Assembly: GCA_030512295.1 (NCBI GenBank)
Contig: JAULSR010000007.1
Coordinates: 954,501-1,018,500 of the forward strand
Source of the DNA: Bombardia bombarda
Lineage: Eukaryota; Ascomycota; Sordariomycetes; Sordariales; Lasiosphaeriaceae
Reading direction: 5' to 3'
DNA length: 64,000 bases
Each line of letters opens with the position of its first letter. Positions within the stretch are counted from its first letter, which is position 1. Shown here in pieces: positions 23,733 to 34,889 of this stretch. A model generated the notes under the pieces. That model worked only from the letters and a program-made list of their open reading frames with translations, was not told the DNA's origin and searched no databases. Made by a program: the position numbers and the translations under genes.

Positions 23733-25715
23733 TCAACGTCGATGGCCCTTCTTCGCTTCCTTTGGCAACTTAGTCGCCCAAAACGCGCGTCCTGAACTTT
23801 GCCAGTAGAAGCACTGACTTCCATCTGCTGCAGTCTGTTCTGTCCAGTCCTTCAACCCTGTCTTGACTTCCTTGCCCTCTGGATTCCTAAAGCATACCTT
23901 CCTGTGGCGTCTATATGTCTCTACCCAATGGGACTCGCTTGGACCCGGCTGTATAGATCCTGTGGCAGACGTGGACGATTCAATAGTCTGCTGAGGTAGG
24001 GGCTGGGCTCGACGCTTGACGGAGTGACTCTGCCGTCTAGGTGGAGTGAGCGATTCCCGCGCCCGTTTCGGTCGGGCTTGATAAGAGCTAAAGCTCGACC
24101 TGAAGCTCGTTGTCAAGCTCGTTGGCGGGTCAATGCCTAGCGGGTCTTGTGAATCATCGTCCTCGTAGAGATAATTGGGAGGGGAAAGCGCCAATTCATC
24201 AGCCGAATCCTCTTCGCGTTGCATGTCGGTTGTGTACTGGCGAAGGGGAGGAGCCAATTCGGCTGTCGAATCCTCATGCAGTCTCTCGGTCGTGTAAAAT
24301 GGAGCAGGCGCTAATTCGTCAGCCGAGTCTTCTGTTGGTTGTATCTCAGTTGTGGTGTGTTCTTCTTGCCCGGCGGCCGTATCCAGCTGGGGCGCTCTGG
24401 CATTCGCAGCCTGGATGACGCCATCTCGGTGCTGTTTCGCCAAGTCCCTGACGTTCCTGAATGCAGTTGCCCCTTGTATGAACGTTTCCCGATCGCTTGT
24501 CATGGCGTAGCCCTTGACTTGAGTCATATGGTACTCAGGCCGGCCTCCCTCGGTCGCGGGTGCTGTTGGGTGGTGTGCATATAGTTGGAGTTGGCCGCCG
24601 TGATAAATTGAGCTGTAGGTGTAGGCATTGCCGTCGTACTTCGGCTCTATCTCTCTGTAATTCTGCAGACTGTGTATGCCACAAGCCCCGACTGCCCCAT
24701 CGTAGCGTGCTTGCCGTATTGCTACAGCCAGACTCCCGTCAGGTCCTTTGACTTCCATGAAGAAGTTGGGCGCCATCGGCTTGTCCAGCATGGTTGATGG
24801 GACGATATGGCCGGCGAGCTCGTCGCGGATCGATCGGTCGAGCCCTTGGGGTTCTGCGCCGTCGTAGAAGTCGGGATTGGCAGCGGCGATTGTTTCGTCT
24901 GTGAGCGGATCGAGGTTCCCGAAAACTGTGTTTCGTGAAGTGAAATAGGCGGTATTGTTGGGGCCAGTAATGGTTGGGATGACACTCGCCAGTACATCGG
25001 CTTCGTCTTTAGCTCGGCCGTTGCTTATCCGAAACGCCTTAAAAGCGCCGTCAGAGAACTTGGAAGGTGAGAGGGACGGCCTCGGCACAGCCATTGCCGC
25101 CCTGACCTCCTCTAAGTCTGGCTCTTGCGAGGAGTATTCTGGATGGACAAGATGTTCGGTGAGGTGCAATTCGAAATCGCGGTTGTAGGGAGTTGACTTC
25201 TTAGTTTTTGTCGTTGCTGAGGTGGGAAGGGTTGAGGCTGGATCGGTGGACCTGGTCCTCCGGCTTCGCGACGATCGGCTCGCGCTCATGGCGACGGGAT
25301 TTTGACGATCGGTTGGCGGGTGGGGATACTGGTTGCACTTGTCAGAAAGACGATTCGCAGGTCAGTCATATTAACGCACTCCTCTAAGATCACGCAAATC
25401 CGGACCGCCGTGTCTTGCAAACCTGGCTAGCCCTCGAGAGGCGCGTGAGAAGGCGCGTCTGCTGGGACTGGCGCGCACAGAGGGAGGAGAGGGATGACGG
25501 CGCCGAGTTCGAGTCCGTCTATCGAGTTCTTTCAAGGCCCTTCGGCTCAGACTGATCTTGGATAATCTGTCCCAGAACTCGGGCGGGTATTCCCAGGACG
25601 CCCAAGCTTCGAGTTCGATTTCGCTTCTCGTCTTGGCTCTCTTCGCTGGATGGTCGATGTCGGCTCGCGAGGGCTCGTTGGCGCGCTCTCGCTTTCGATT
25701 CTGTGGTCTTGCCAT
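23733..25715 (-). CDS. fungal PD-(D/E)XK-like protein, 643 aa
   Basis: Exon 1 25715-25380 and exon 2 25328-23733, intron 25329-25379 (GTGCGT donor, TTCTGAC branch, ACCAG acceptor), phase 0. The N-terminal 110 residues are very basic (RKRERANE, RRTRTRRRHP). A conserved core follows at about residues 150-420: RPSLSPSKFSDGAF, PDFYDGA, then NFFMEVKGPDGSLAVAIRQA and YDGAVGA. The Asp of PDFYD, the ExK of MEVKG and the following Gln match a PD-(D/E)XK nuclease-like active site. The C-terminal third is an acidic, repetitive linker (three ED/HEDS[AT][DA]EL copies) ending in a basic tail. I know this as a widespread fungal family of unknown role, frequent in accessory regions. Nuclease activity is inference. 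Confidence 0.8.
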
Positions 25716-26499
25716 GTGTAACCCATCGCTAAGAGTCGGGATGGGGAAGGGGAGGAGTTGAGGGAATATTTGGGCCGCCGCAAAAGGTCGCCGCGCCGTG
25801 TTGGTTGATTGCGTTTGAGCTGCCGCTGGAGGAAGCAGTTGGTGGTGGGGTGGTTTGGGAGAGAGTTGTGACTGATTGGGGAGGAGTTTCTGTGATTCAT
25901 GCGGGTCGGCGATTAATTCCCCCGCCCCTGTCAGCCTACCACCATTGGGCCACCAGGTTCAGAAGTGGGCATTCCAGTCAAATCAAGCACGATAAACGCC
26001 CATCATTTAAAACAGAATCAGAAGGAATAAGAGCACAAGGCGGTCGGTCGGGCACTGAACTTGATCTGGCGTTGCAGAAATCAATTGAGAGCGCCGTGAA
26101 CTTCGATCGGAACGGCAAGTTGGTGCAACGTGGCTTTGATCAAGGGCGCCAAGGTTGCACTCCCTCGGCAACCCACCGCTGAATCACACAAGCAGTAATA
26201 AAATTTGGGCCCAGATCTGCTTACGCAATAACTTTCCAACATGGCCGCCATCAATCATGTGGTGATTAATCTTGCACTATGGACCGTCTTAGGTGACTGG
26301 TAGCTTATTGAGCCAGAGGTTGTACGACTAGTCCCTGCTAGGCCTTTGTCGTAGTGGTACTGGTCTCTAAAAGTGCTCTATCGTCCCAATACTGGTCCCC
26401 TTGTCTACAATCTGGTGTTATTACCAGTCCCGGCTATTGCTTAGGGGCCTGCGCTACGGTACTGGTCTCTGACCCCAGCCTAAAATCTGTCCCGATTTG
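25716..26499. other. intergenic, upstream of the PD-(D/E)XK-like gene
   Basis: Promoter region of the minus-strand gene, then AT/GC-mixed DNA with repeated GTACTGGTC words between 26355 and 26520 (at least four copies in loose spacing). No coding region supported. Confidence 0.45.
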
Positions 26500-27390
26500 G
26501 GAGCCTATTGGGGTACTGGTCAGCCCATGCTCGAGTAGAGACCGTCCTCCAACACCCGAAACCGAACCCTCCATACCCCTCGTTTCTCGAGCAGTTTGTC
26601 GATCCCTTCCAGTCAGGTTCTCGCGCCGATTTGGAGCACAGCTTTGTTCTTGAGTGGCTCGAATCGATCGGCACCAACGATGGGCTACACGGCTATGCCA
26701 ATGGGTTTGCGGTGCCGCCGACGCCAACTTCGATCACATCACTGGACCTTCTACAGCCGGCTCCTCCGTGAACAACTCCCTGAAAATATTGCCTATATCG
26801 TTCATCGTATCAAGGGGTCACATTTAATCCCGGGGAACCTCGGTCTGTTTGCTGGTAACGTCCTGGGAGGAGCTACAAGAATCTGGTGCCAGGATGGACC
26901 ATGACGAAGTTCAGGGCTCACGAGCGAAACGGTTGGCTGTTAGCCGATGCACCTGCCGATGTATTTCAGACCGCCGCTGTTCAGCTAGCCGGGTTTCATC
27001 CTTGAAAACGACCATGGTCCTGGTTTTTGGTGCGATCCCTCGGGGGCCATGGTTCTGGATTTGGCTTTACACCCGTAGATATAATTCACCATTGCGCCAT
27101 GGTCTTACTATCTTTGAGGCCGCCCTCATTAATTTGTTCTATACGCAGCGAGAACCCACTGGCTCAGCCCTGTTGAGTGGAACGTGCGAGGCGTGCGGGG
27201 CTATGGATATTGATGAGAACAGCAGAGCCAACACTCGACTTCGTGGCACTGGGACGCTTGAGAGACGTTTGCCGAAGAGAGCAGGGGGGACTAGATTGAA
27301 ACGCAAGCGATTCAATGAACGACAATCCTCCAGAAGCGACTGGGAGTGGGAATGGAAAGCGAGGGCTTTTTCGTGGGGGAAAGTCTGAAT
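26500..27390 (+). pseudogene. decayed fungal accessory-protein gene, uncertain
   Basis: Plus-strand pieces in shifting frames look like one broken gene: HSFVLEWLESIG and GFAVPPTPTSIT (about 26640-26745), then REQLPENIAYIVHRIKGS (about 26768-26825), then in another frame ELQESGARMDHDEVQ (about 26868-26915). This order resembles the N-terminal part of a fungal family I recall as having a nuclease-like core further on, but that core is not present. Low confidence; it may be chance resemblance. Confidence 0.3.
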
Positions 27391-27548
27391 GCAGCGAAAA
27401 ATGTTCAGACGAGCAAACCTTGGGATTGTGGGCTTAAAAGCATTGGATCAAACGTGACTTGAATTTGACTAACTAGATGTGGTACCTAACTGGCTTTAGC
27501 ACGAAAGAAGCAAGAAAGAAAACCCATGCACTGGGACCAGCCGCCACC

Positions 27549-29701
27549 TTAAAAATGAGACAAGCCGGGACCAGCCTTTGCCTTCATGAACTCCTTGAAC
27601 ATTCCCATCAGTGTCTCCATGTTCTGATTCATCATCGCCGTCATACTTTTCATATCCTTCATTTCGTTTTCAAGGCTTTTAACTCTGTCCTCTAGCTGCT
27701 CGACCACAAGATTCTCCTTACCCTTATCTCCATCCACGTTATATTTTTTCTGGTCCAAGCGATTATCGGTCGACGAAGTTGCCTGAGCGTCCCGCAAAGC
27801 CCTACGACGAGCGGAGTCTTTCTCAACCTTTGAGGGATCACTATACTCGCTGACCCAACCAGCTTTCCAAGGTGGGAGAATATTGTCTCTCTTACAGACC
27901 TTCTCGATCTCAGCTCTTGCGCTTGAAGGACCGAGAACCTTTGTCAAGCTAGTGACGCTGAGGATCTCAATACCCTTGTTGTGGAACTTGACGCAGCAAT
28001 CTGCGTTCGGGTCTTTGTTGTTGGCAGCAATATTCTTACGCTTCGTCTGAGATTTAGTGATCCAAAGTAGCTGGTCATAGTCGTTGCGATCTTTGTGAGA
28101 CCACTGAGATTGGCCTTGTGCGAGGTCCTTGAAGCCATCCATCTCCCAGTACCTTTGTACCTCTAGGAGCCCAACTTCGGAAGCCGACTCGAGGCGGCGA
28201 ATGATTCGTCCATCGTTTTCCTGCGTCTCAATACAAACCTGCGTCCCAAATCGACCTTGCTTTCGTACGCCTACGATAAGGGAACCATCCGCCGCCTGGG
28301 CTGTGGTCCACGGATACTCTGTGGAGTTCTGTGAGGATCTCACTGCTGATGCGGCGGTATCTACGATACGCGAGGCTTCCTCTGCAGCCAGACCCGCAGC
28401 CTTGGCAGCCTCGGATGCCGTCGTGGCTGCTGTTTCCGCAGCTTCTAGAGCCTCGGTGGCCTTTTGGATGCTCGAGGCTTGGGATGCCTTTTCCGCGGAC
28501 ACCTTTGCTTTCTCTCTTGCCGCAAGAGCATTGGCTACTTCCGCAATGATTGCCTGCTCGGCCTCCTCAATGCTGGCTTTGGTGATGTCATCAAGGTCAA
28601 CCGCCTTATTTTTTGCTTCAGAAATACTCTGGAGGTACGTTTCCGAAAGGTTATGGGCATCTGCAGCTACTATGGAAGCTACATCGGCCGCAGCAGCTTT
28701 GTCCTTGACCTCGCTGCTGGAGGCTTCTTCATCCCTACTCTTCAAATAGTCATCTGGAGTCAAAATAGTCCACTGTTTTGGGAAATGATTTTTCTGGATG
28801 AAAGAATCAATCAGTGTCTTCTCCTTGATGATTTCCTCTCTTGCAGTCTCGTTTGTTGGATCATCTCTAAGAATACTATATCTCCGGGAGACCTCGTTGT
28901 AATGAGGTCCAAAAAAGGATATGGGAATGGTCCATTGGCCGGGCTCGATCTTCTCGATCTTGTTTGCCTCCGAGATCTTTGTATTGAGACGGCCAAGCTG
29001 CCTGAGAATAGCTGGGTGAGACGAGTCCTGCCCCAGGCGGTACAGGGCAGGCGTTGCCTCTTGGTAGATGTTCGTCACACGTTGGGGCGGGGCAGGGACC
29101 GCATCCACGTCCATTGTCGTGTCGGGTTCCGAAGCGTCAAACGTTTCCTCGCCGTCCCAGTAATAAACTTCGTCTATATCCAAGTCGTCTAAACCAAGCT
29201 TTCTAGCCGCAGTCCGCAGTTCTAAACAATCTCATTAGTATGACAGTGCTGGTCCAAAACAAGAGGTCATTATTCACTTTTGAATGCAGCATCAGCATCT
29301 GGGTGCTTAAGAAATCTCGGGTGCAGTAAGCATCCCAAATGTCTCCAGGCAGCCACTACCTCTCTCTCGGGAGAGTTTGGGCTGATTCCCAGGATCTCGG
29401 CATGTGAGCTGTCTAAGCAGCGCAGAATACGCTCAATCTCTGTTTTTACTTCTTCGGATTGTGTATTGGCGTCACTAACAGCTCCACTAGCTTCCTTATC
29501 ACTTGTCTCCGTTGGACTGGTGGAAGGAGCCTCAAGGAGCTGACGCATGGCAGCCGCCATCCTCTCCTGATCGGCTTTGATCCTATCATCTTCGACCGCC
29601 GGGGTCGGCTGTGGTGTCGCTAGTCCAAATGATCCCTGGGAGCTCTTGGAATTGGAAGTGGTGGTGGTGTTCTTTGGAGTAACTTGGTTGTTCGCAGACA
29701 T
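27549..29701 (-). CDS. J-domain-like protein with coiled coils, 698 aa
   Basis: Exon 1 29701-29278 and exon 2 29221-27549, intron 29222-29277 (GTGAAT donor, TTTAG acceptor). Residues about 100-165 form a J-like domain: AEILGISPNSPEREVVAAW, HLGCLLHPRFLKHPDADAAF, then after the splice KKLRTAARKLGLDD. The HPD motif that contacts Hsp70 is HPR here, so co-chaperone activity is doubtful. A DIDEVYYWDGEE block follows, then an Ala-rich helical stretch (about residues 320-440), a PWTTAQAADGSLIVGVRK block and a C-terminal coiled coil. ATG 29701 is preferred over 29743 because TATATAAAG lies at 29758-29750, only 7 nt before the latter. I recall similar J-like proteins in fungal accessory DNA; role unknown. 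Confidence 0.8.
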
Positions 29702-30021
29702 GATTGGTATTGTGTGTTTGAAGCTGGGAATGGGTGGGAGCATCTATGTCTTTATATATCTTGCTGCGAGACTGCTATCGCAATTTGGGGAGGGGGGTTG
29801 GTTTTCATTAAATGCAGTAGCTATGTACATGTACAACACACACCATATACCACCATTGGGTTCTCATCGCGTAGGCCTACAATAGCGGTATAAACGTCCA
29901 CGCACTTGAAAATCAATATCCCCAATCGGCCACCGCTTTCTTTATTCGAAGTCATTGCGCCAACATATTTAAATTTGAACCCTTCCCTGTAATCTACCAT
30001 AATCGATATCCACCCTCAAAC
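29702..30021. promoter_or_regulatory. divergent promoter between J-like gene and ferric reductase
   Basis: 320 bp between divergently transcribed genes. TATATAAAG on the minus strand (29758-29750) serves the J-like gene. A 17-bp word GTAGGCCTACAATAGCG at 29871-29887, with the palindrome TAGGCCTA, recurs once more at 37144-37160. Confidence 0.6.
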
Positions 30022-31785
30022 ATGCAAGGCCCAGAAAACCGCCTGGTAATTGCTTATGCGATATCCGCTTTCAGCCTATTTCTAATCTTCATCTGTTTTC
30101 GTTTTCGCTCCTGGCTGTCACGAGTGGGATCCATTGTGCGTATTCCTATTCTCAGATATCTCGTCTACCCAGCTTTATGTGCTAGATGGCCGTCGGTCGC
30201 CCAATGGAGTCGGGCGGACGTTTTGGCTTCAATGGCTTACCTGGGGTTGAACATTGTCTGCCTCTGGTTTCAGTGTCCATCACTCTCCGATGCCGGACAC
30301 CGTGCGGCTGATTTGGCTCTCATTAATATGGTCTTTCAATACGCAGCATGGCACCTTGACTCACTGACTAATTTGCTTGGCCTTGGATGGCGTTCGGTGC
30401 GTCGCCTGCATGGCTTGGTGGGTATCATGACTATGTTGCTACTCATATTCCATGTGATAGTGGCTCAGATGTCTTCCAAGCCATTCCCATTAGACATATC
30501 TGAGAACAGAGGTGCGGTTCTGGTGCGTTCTGTTAGGCTCGATAAATGTAAAGCCTGAACTCCGAGGGGCTAATTGATCACAAATGGTAGGCGGCATCAG
30601 CTATCGGAGGCCTTGTTATTCTTTCCATCCCGGCCTTCAAAGATAAATTCTACGAAGCTTTTATCCGTCTCCATCAAGGCCTGGCAATCCTATCTATCTA
30701 CGGGATTTGGGAGCACTTGGCTTCGCAACCGCCCCTGGCGCGCCTATATCTCTACATATTGACCGGCGCATCTGGTCTATCTCTGCTACTTCTTTTATGT
30801 CTTGTTATCCATCGCAACGGACTTTTAGGTTATGGCTTCCCTCAAATATCGTTCAACAACTCCAACGACATCATTATACTAAAGTTGATTCTGTCACGTC
30901 CTGTCCTTATTGACGCTGGACAGTCAATAAGTCTCTGGGTATTCACTCCATCGGCGAGGGTTCGATCCCTTTGGCAAACCCACCCTTTCGTGGTCGCATC
31001 ATGGTCCGACTCGCCTCTTGCCACACTTGATTTGTTGGTCGAACCTCGCTCGGGATTAACTCAGAAATTCCTCCAGTTTAGTAAATCGCAGCAGTCTCAG
31101 AAGACTTGTCTTGCCCTATTTGGTGGCCCACATAGCACAAGTGTTCCAGTCACGGACTATGATGTTGTTCTTTTGGTTGCCAGTGGTTACGGAATCGCAG
31201 CGCAGCTGCCATACTTAAAAAAGCTTATTTACGAATTCAACAATCGCAAAGCTCGTACACGCCGCATTCACCTGGTGTGGAAATTGAGTACTCTTGGTAA
31301 GATTCAAACAACTCAGACGCTCTGCTTAACTAACGTAGCGAGAACTGGCTGTTGCTGTCAAGGACCTCCTGGATGGCGCACTCATGGAGGACACTTTGGA
31401 TGATGGATATGTAAGCTGTGAGGCAGTAATCGTGGTTCAGCGGCTGACTCGCACCAGATACTGAAAATATCCATCTATATCGAGCACATATCTCAAAGTG
31501 ATAATATAAGTCCTCGTGCTACTATCGTAAAGGGCACTCCCGACTTCGATGTCATTCTTCGCGAGGAAGTCGAAGGCAAGTACATCCGGAAGGTCCAGGA
31601 GAAATCGAAGGACAGGGAGGGCATGATAGTCTTGGGTAAGTTATCCCGCAAAATCACTTGCGCTAGTTCTGATCTGTATAGTATCGGCATCGGCTGAGGT
31701 GAGGCAAGCCTTACGAGAGCTTGTCCGGGGATATTTGGACAGCAAAGTAGAGATGATGGAATTAGATTACCAGCCGCAGGCGTAA
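30022..31785 (+). CDS. ferric reductase-type flavocytochrome (FRE), 518 aa
   Basis: Five exons (30022-30522, 30591-31296, 31343-31410, 31458-31635, 31682-31785) in consistent phase. The N-terminal half is a membrane domain with two H-x13-H pairs (HGLVGIMTMLLLIFH and HQGLAILSIYGIWEH), the bis-heme ligands of ferric reductase and NADPH oxidase families. It continues with an FAD region containing THPFV and an NAD(P)-binding stretch LLVASGYGIAAQLPYLKKL. The likely reaction is transfer of electrons from NADPH across the membrane to ferric iron or a related acceptor. At 518 aa it is shorter than typical fungal FREs (about 600-750), with a shortened N-terminus. FREs are among the most common Starship cargo genes. 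The acceptor at 31341-31342 is less ideal than the others. Confidence 0.88.
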
Positions 31786-32055
31786 GAGTACAACCGTGCA
31801 CAATTAATTCCGTCGGTGCTTCAGAGTATAGTAAAGTTCAGGTTCAGCATCCGCGTTTTAGCGTACGAAAATATATCATTGTAGTCCATGCCAATCCAGA
31901 TTTATGTACATGTATTGTAATGAAGATTTAGACTTCAAATTCGACAGAGCCAGGTGCATGTTGGTGATATTGCATTCCAGGAGCGCGTGTTCCATGCCAT
32001 TGACCCATTCTACTACATCCGGAATTCTGGAATCGATATCCGAGCCCCTAGACTT

Positions 32056-34685
32056 TCAGGTTCTACTGCCTCCTTGTTCCGACACCGTCCCGTCATCCCT
32101 TATTATACTCACTTGGGAGGTAGGGACAACCAAAATAGTATTGGTCCCGTTCGCCGTCACCTTCTCGAAGCATGTTCTTGGAATCAAGTTGTTGAAATTG
32201 GTATCAAACAGACAGAACTGTTTTCTCAAGTACTTTGCCGCTGTTCGTTGGACCGGTGATGAGTCTGATGTGTTAACAAGAACCGCATCACAAACAACCC
32301 ACTTGCCAGTGTCCTCTCGCGAAACAAAATCTATGCGGATCGGTTGGCTGCTCGATGACGCGCTTCCCATACTATTGTCTTTATCCGAGGGGCTTCCCTC
32401 TAAGACTCTGTCGAAATCGAATCGAGTGATTCTTCGGACTCGTTTCGCGGGCCTAGAAGCATTCGCTGTGGAAGAACGTGTTTCTAAGTCTGCAGCCAGT
32501 GAGGTCTCTTGTAATACACCTACGGTGTTAATTGGTACAAGTTCCATGCCGCTCAATTGCTGATCGTTTTCCTCGGCCACTCTGATCATTGATTGATTTT
32601 GCCCAGGGTCTTGTTCATTGGCAATGTCGTCAACCCTCACCGTGATCTGGTCCAAGCGTTCCTGTTGCTCTCGAACCAGCTCCCGCAGGTGGTCAAGCTT
32701 GGCTTGCTCAATTTGAGATAGCTCCTTGAGCTGATCTAGTTTCAACTGTTCTTCCTGCTGCGCCGTTGTATTTGCATGTACCTCAGAACCAAGACCTGTT
32801 CTGTCTGCAGGGTAGGCTCCATGAACCCGCAAATCAAAATGGTGCGTCAGTTGTTGGTCGATAACAAACTCTGCTGAGGGGAGACCAAAATACGCCAAGT
32901 AAACCGATCTTCTAACGAAGAAGGAGGTAACTCGCGTTTGCCCAGTCTTCAACTCCAATAGTATGTTAGGAAGGAACAGTTTTATTTGATCACGGTCGTG
33001 ATCGTTGTCACGAGGGATTCCACACCTAATCGGTGGCTCCACACATTCGTTCATTTCAGAGCTCTGTGATGTCTCGGGAGCAGACGCTGGCTGGGCTGTT
33101 GCAAATATCTCCGTTATTTTTTATATACAGTTTTCGAAATCAGGATAGCGATATTTCCCTGGCTTTCTCGCGGAGAGGAGGAGGCGTTTGGCGACTTCAA
33201 GATCTAGGGATGCTCTCATAATCTTGCTTATCTCATTAGATTCGAAGCCCAGTCTGTTCGCGAGAGAAGCGAACTCGAAGAGTGTGGTCTCATCTGCTTT
33301 CCCACGAGCCTTTGCAAGTATATCTTTCTTCTTGACATCCGCTGGTAGTTCCCGGAACTCGCGAAAGGCAGCAAGCCATAACTGTCGGCATCCAAGGTCA
33401 AACCGAGTCGCCGCATCTCCTGGAATGGTTACATATGCTGTTTGCGACGCCTGCACTATACACCGATCAGTCTGCTGATTCGCGTCTTGAAACATCTCAT
33501 CCAGACGACTCGGAACTGAGATTTTAGATCCGACACCTGTCAACCGTCTCATACAATCCGCAGCAGTGCTAAGGAACTTTCGGTCCTCAAAGAAAGTGAA
33601 GAGTGACGGTATCAAACATTGTCGCGAGACTTCACAAATTCTAATCCATATTTCGTCTCGTTGTTGCTCAGGAAAGTTCCCGAGAATACGACCACTTTTG
33701 AGGTCACTGAGAAGCTCGTCGTGGTCTGTACTGAATGCTCCTGGTGCTCTTCCCTGTACTCGTTCTATTGTGGATCGATCAATGAGCCGCATCGTTTGGT
33801 AGTCGCCACTACACATGTCACTCCAGATCTTCCGTATGTGCTTTAAATAGTGTAAATTGGGCTGTTTCCAGTCAGTCTTTGTGCCGCCATAATTGGCTAT
33901 GAGTATACCTCTTCGCATCTCATACATATCACCTGGTGAACCACAGTAAGTCGAAAACCACAAAAGAGGGCGGGAATAGCCAAAAGGGTGTCGAAAGCAT
34001 CCGTGTATTTCTTATGGCGAAAAAGCTGATCTAGAAGATCTCGACGATTCTTTGATAGAGCGGAAAGTCGACCTAACCATATTCTCTCAAAAAAGGGATT
34101 TTCGTTGCCATGGTGTCCTTGGTAACCCCGAATCTTGCAATAGAACTCTCCATCATCAGGTTCCTTCTGATATTCATACTCTTCAACGAAAAGCGTTTTT
34201 AGATCATCGCTCAGATCTGGGTATTGTCAGTTCATTCATTCTGATAGCTCACCAGCGGACTCACCATCTAGATAAAGATCGACTATCCAATGCTTGTTCG
34301 TCCCATCAAACACTTCATCAGCTGCCATGATGCGATCTGATCCCTGGAGACATTCCAGCTGTACTCCAGGGGGGATTTCAAGCCGTGGATAGGGCAAAGC
34401 ATCGCTTTGGAGCCTCGAGGCCTGGATTCCCGCGTTTGACAGGGCGATTTCCAAGTCATGTTGGCTGATTGTAGCTTTGGCATGATGCCGATTATCTTCT
34501 TGTCGACACCCATGCTCTTCCCGGTACAACCTCTTGAGTGGTTCAGCGATTGGACGACGGACGGGATTTGTTGTCCTTAAAAGTGGTTTCAGAGACGATA
34601 TACTGATACTGGCGGTACCGCAGAACTTAGCCCGACGCTCTTCTTCAATCCGCCGATTCACTTGGGTGAAGCTGCTTTCTGGCAT
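32056..34685 (-). pseudogene. DUF3723 protein with one in-frame stop
   Basis: Exons 34685-34265, 34216-33909 and 33861 downward, introns 48 and 47 bp. The N-terminal 489 aa match what I know of DUF3723: FCGTASISISSLKPL, the GSDRIMAADE and VDLYLD region, GEFYCKIRGYQG, RAPGAFSTDHDELLSDL, IPSLFTFFED and GRARKPGKYRY-like end. A TAA at 33123-33121 then interrupts, but the same frame stays open for 354 more codons to 32056 and holds the usual C-terminal half: FFVRRSVYLAYFG, a Gln/Glu-rich coiled coil, and an end with AAKYLRKQF and VTANGTNTILVVP. So a single stop splits an otherwise complete gene of about 844 codons. CAA-to-TAA fits RIP. A 33-bp intron (GTATAT...ACAG) spanning the stop is possible but unusually short. 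DUF3723 is a marker Starship cargo family of unknown function. Confidence 0.8.
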
Positions 34686-34889
34686 TGAGGAGTAATTGGT
34701 CTATGGGTTAAGCTGGGGGAAAAGAAAAAGGTGAAACCCATGGGTGCTGCAGATAATAAATAGAACAGTGCTAGAGCCATTGAGTGATCCTGATGGTACG
34801 CTCCGATTACATATAAAAACCTTGCCAAACTACCCTTGAGCGAGCTCAAATGACCTTCCTCGAACCAATTTTTTTTACCCCGCGCAGCA
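34686..34889. promoter_or_regulatory. divergent promoter, DUF3723 gene and pseudokinase
   Basis: 204 bp between divergent start codons. TATAAAA at 34812-34818 lies about 72 bp before the pseudokinase ATG. The opposite strand has an AT-rich TATTTATT word near 34752 for the DUF3723 gene. Confidence 0.6.

Noticed and set aside
28129..29192. Long plus-strand frames of 206 and 242 codons
   Set aside because: They lie over the Ala-rich J-like coding region on the other strand; Ala-rich codons produce open antisense frames.
33088..33123. 33-bp intron removing the DUF3723 stop
   Set aside because: GTATAT...ACAG is formally possible and frame-neutral, but it is shorter than the 44-106 bp introns of all other genes here, so I favour a true stop; left open in the finding.
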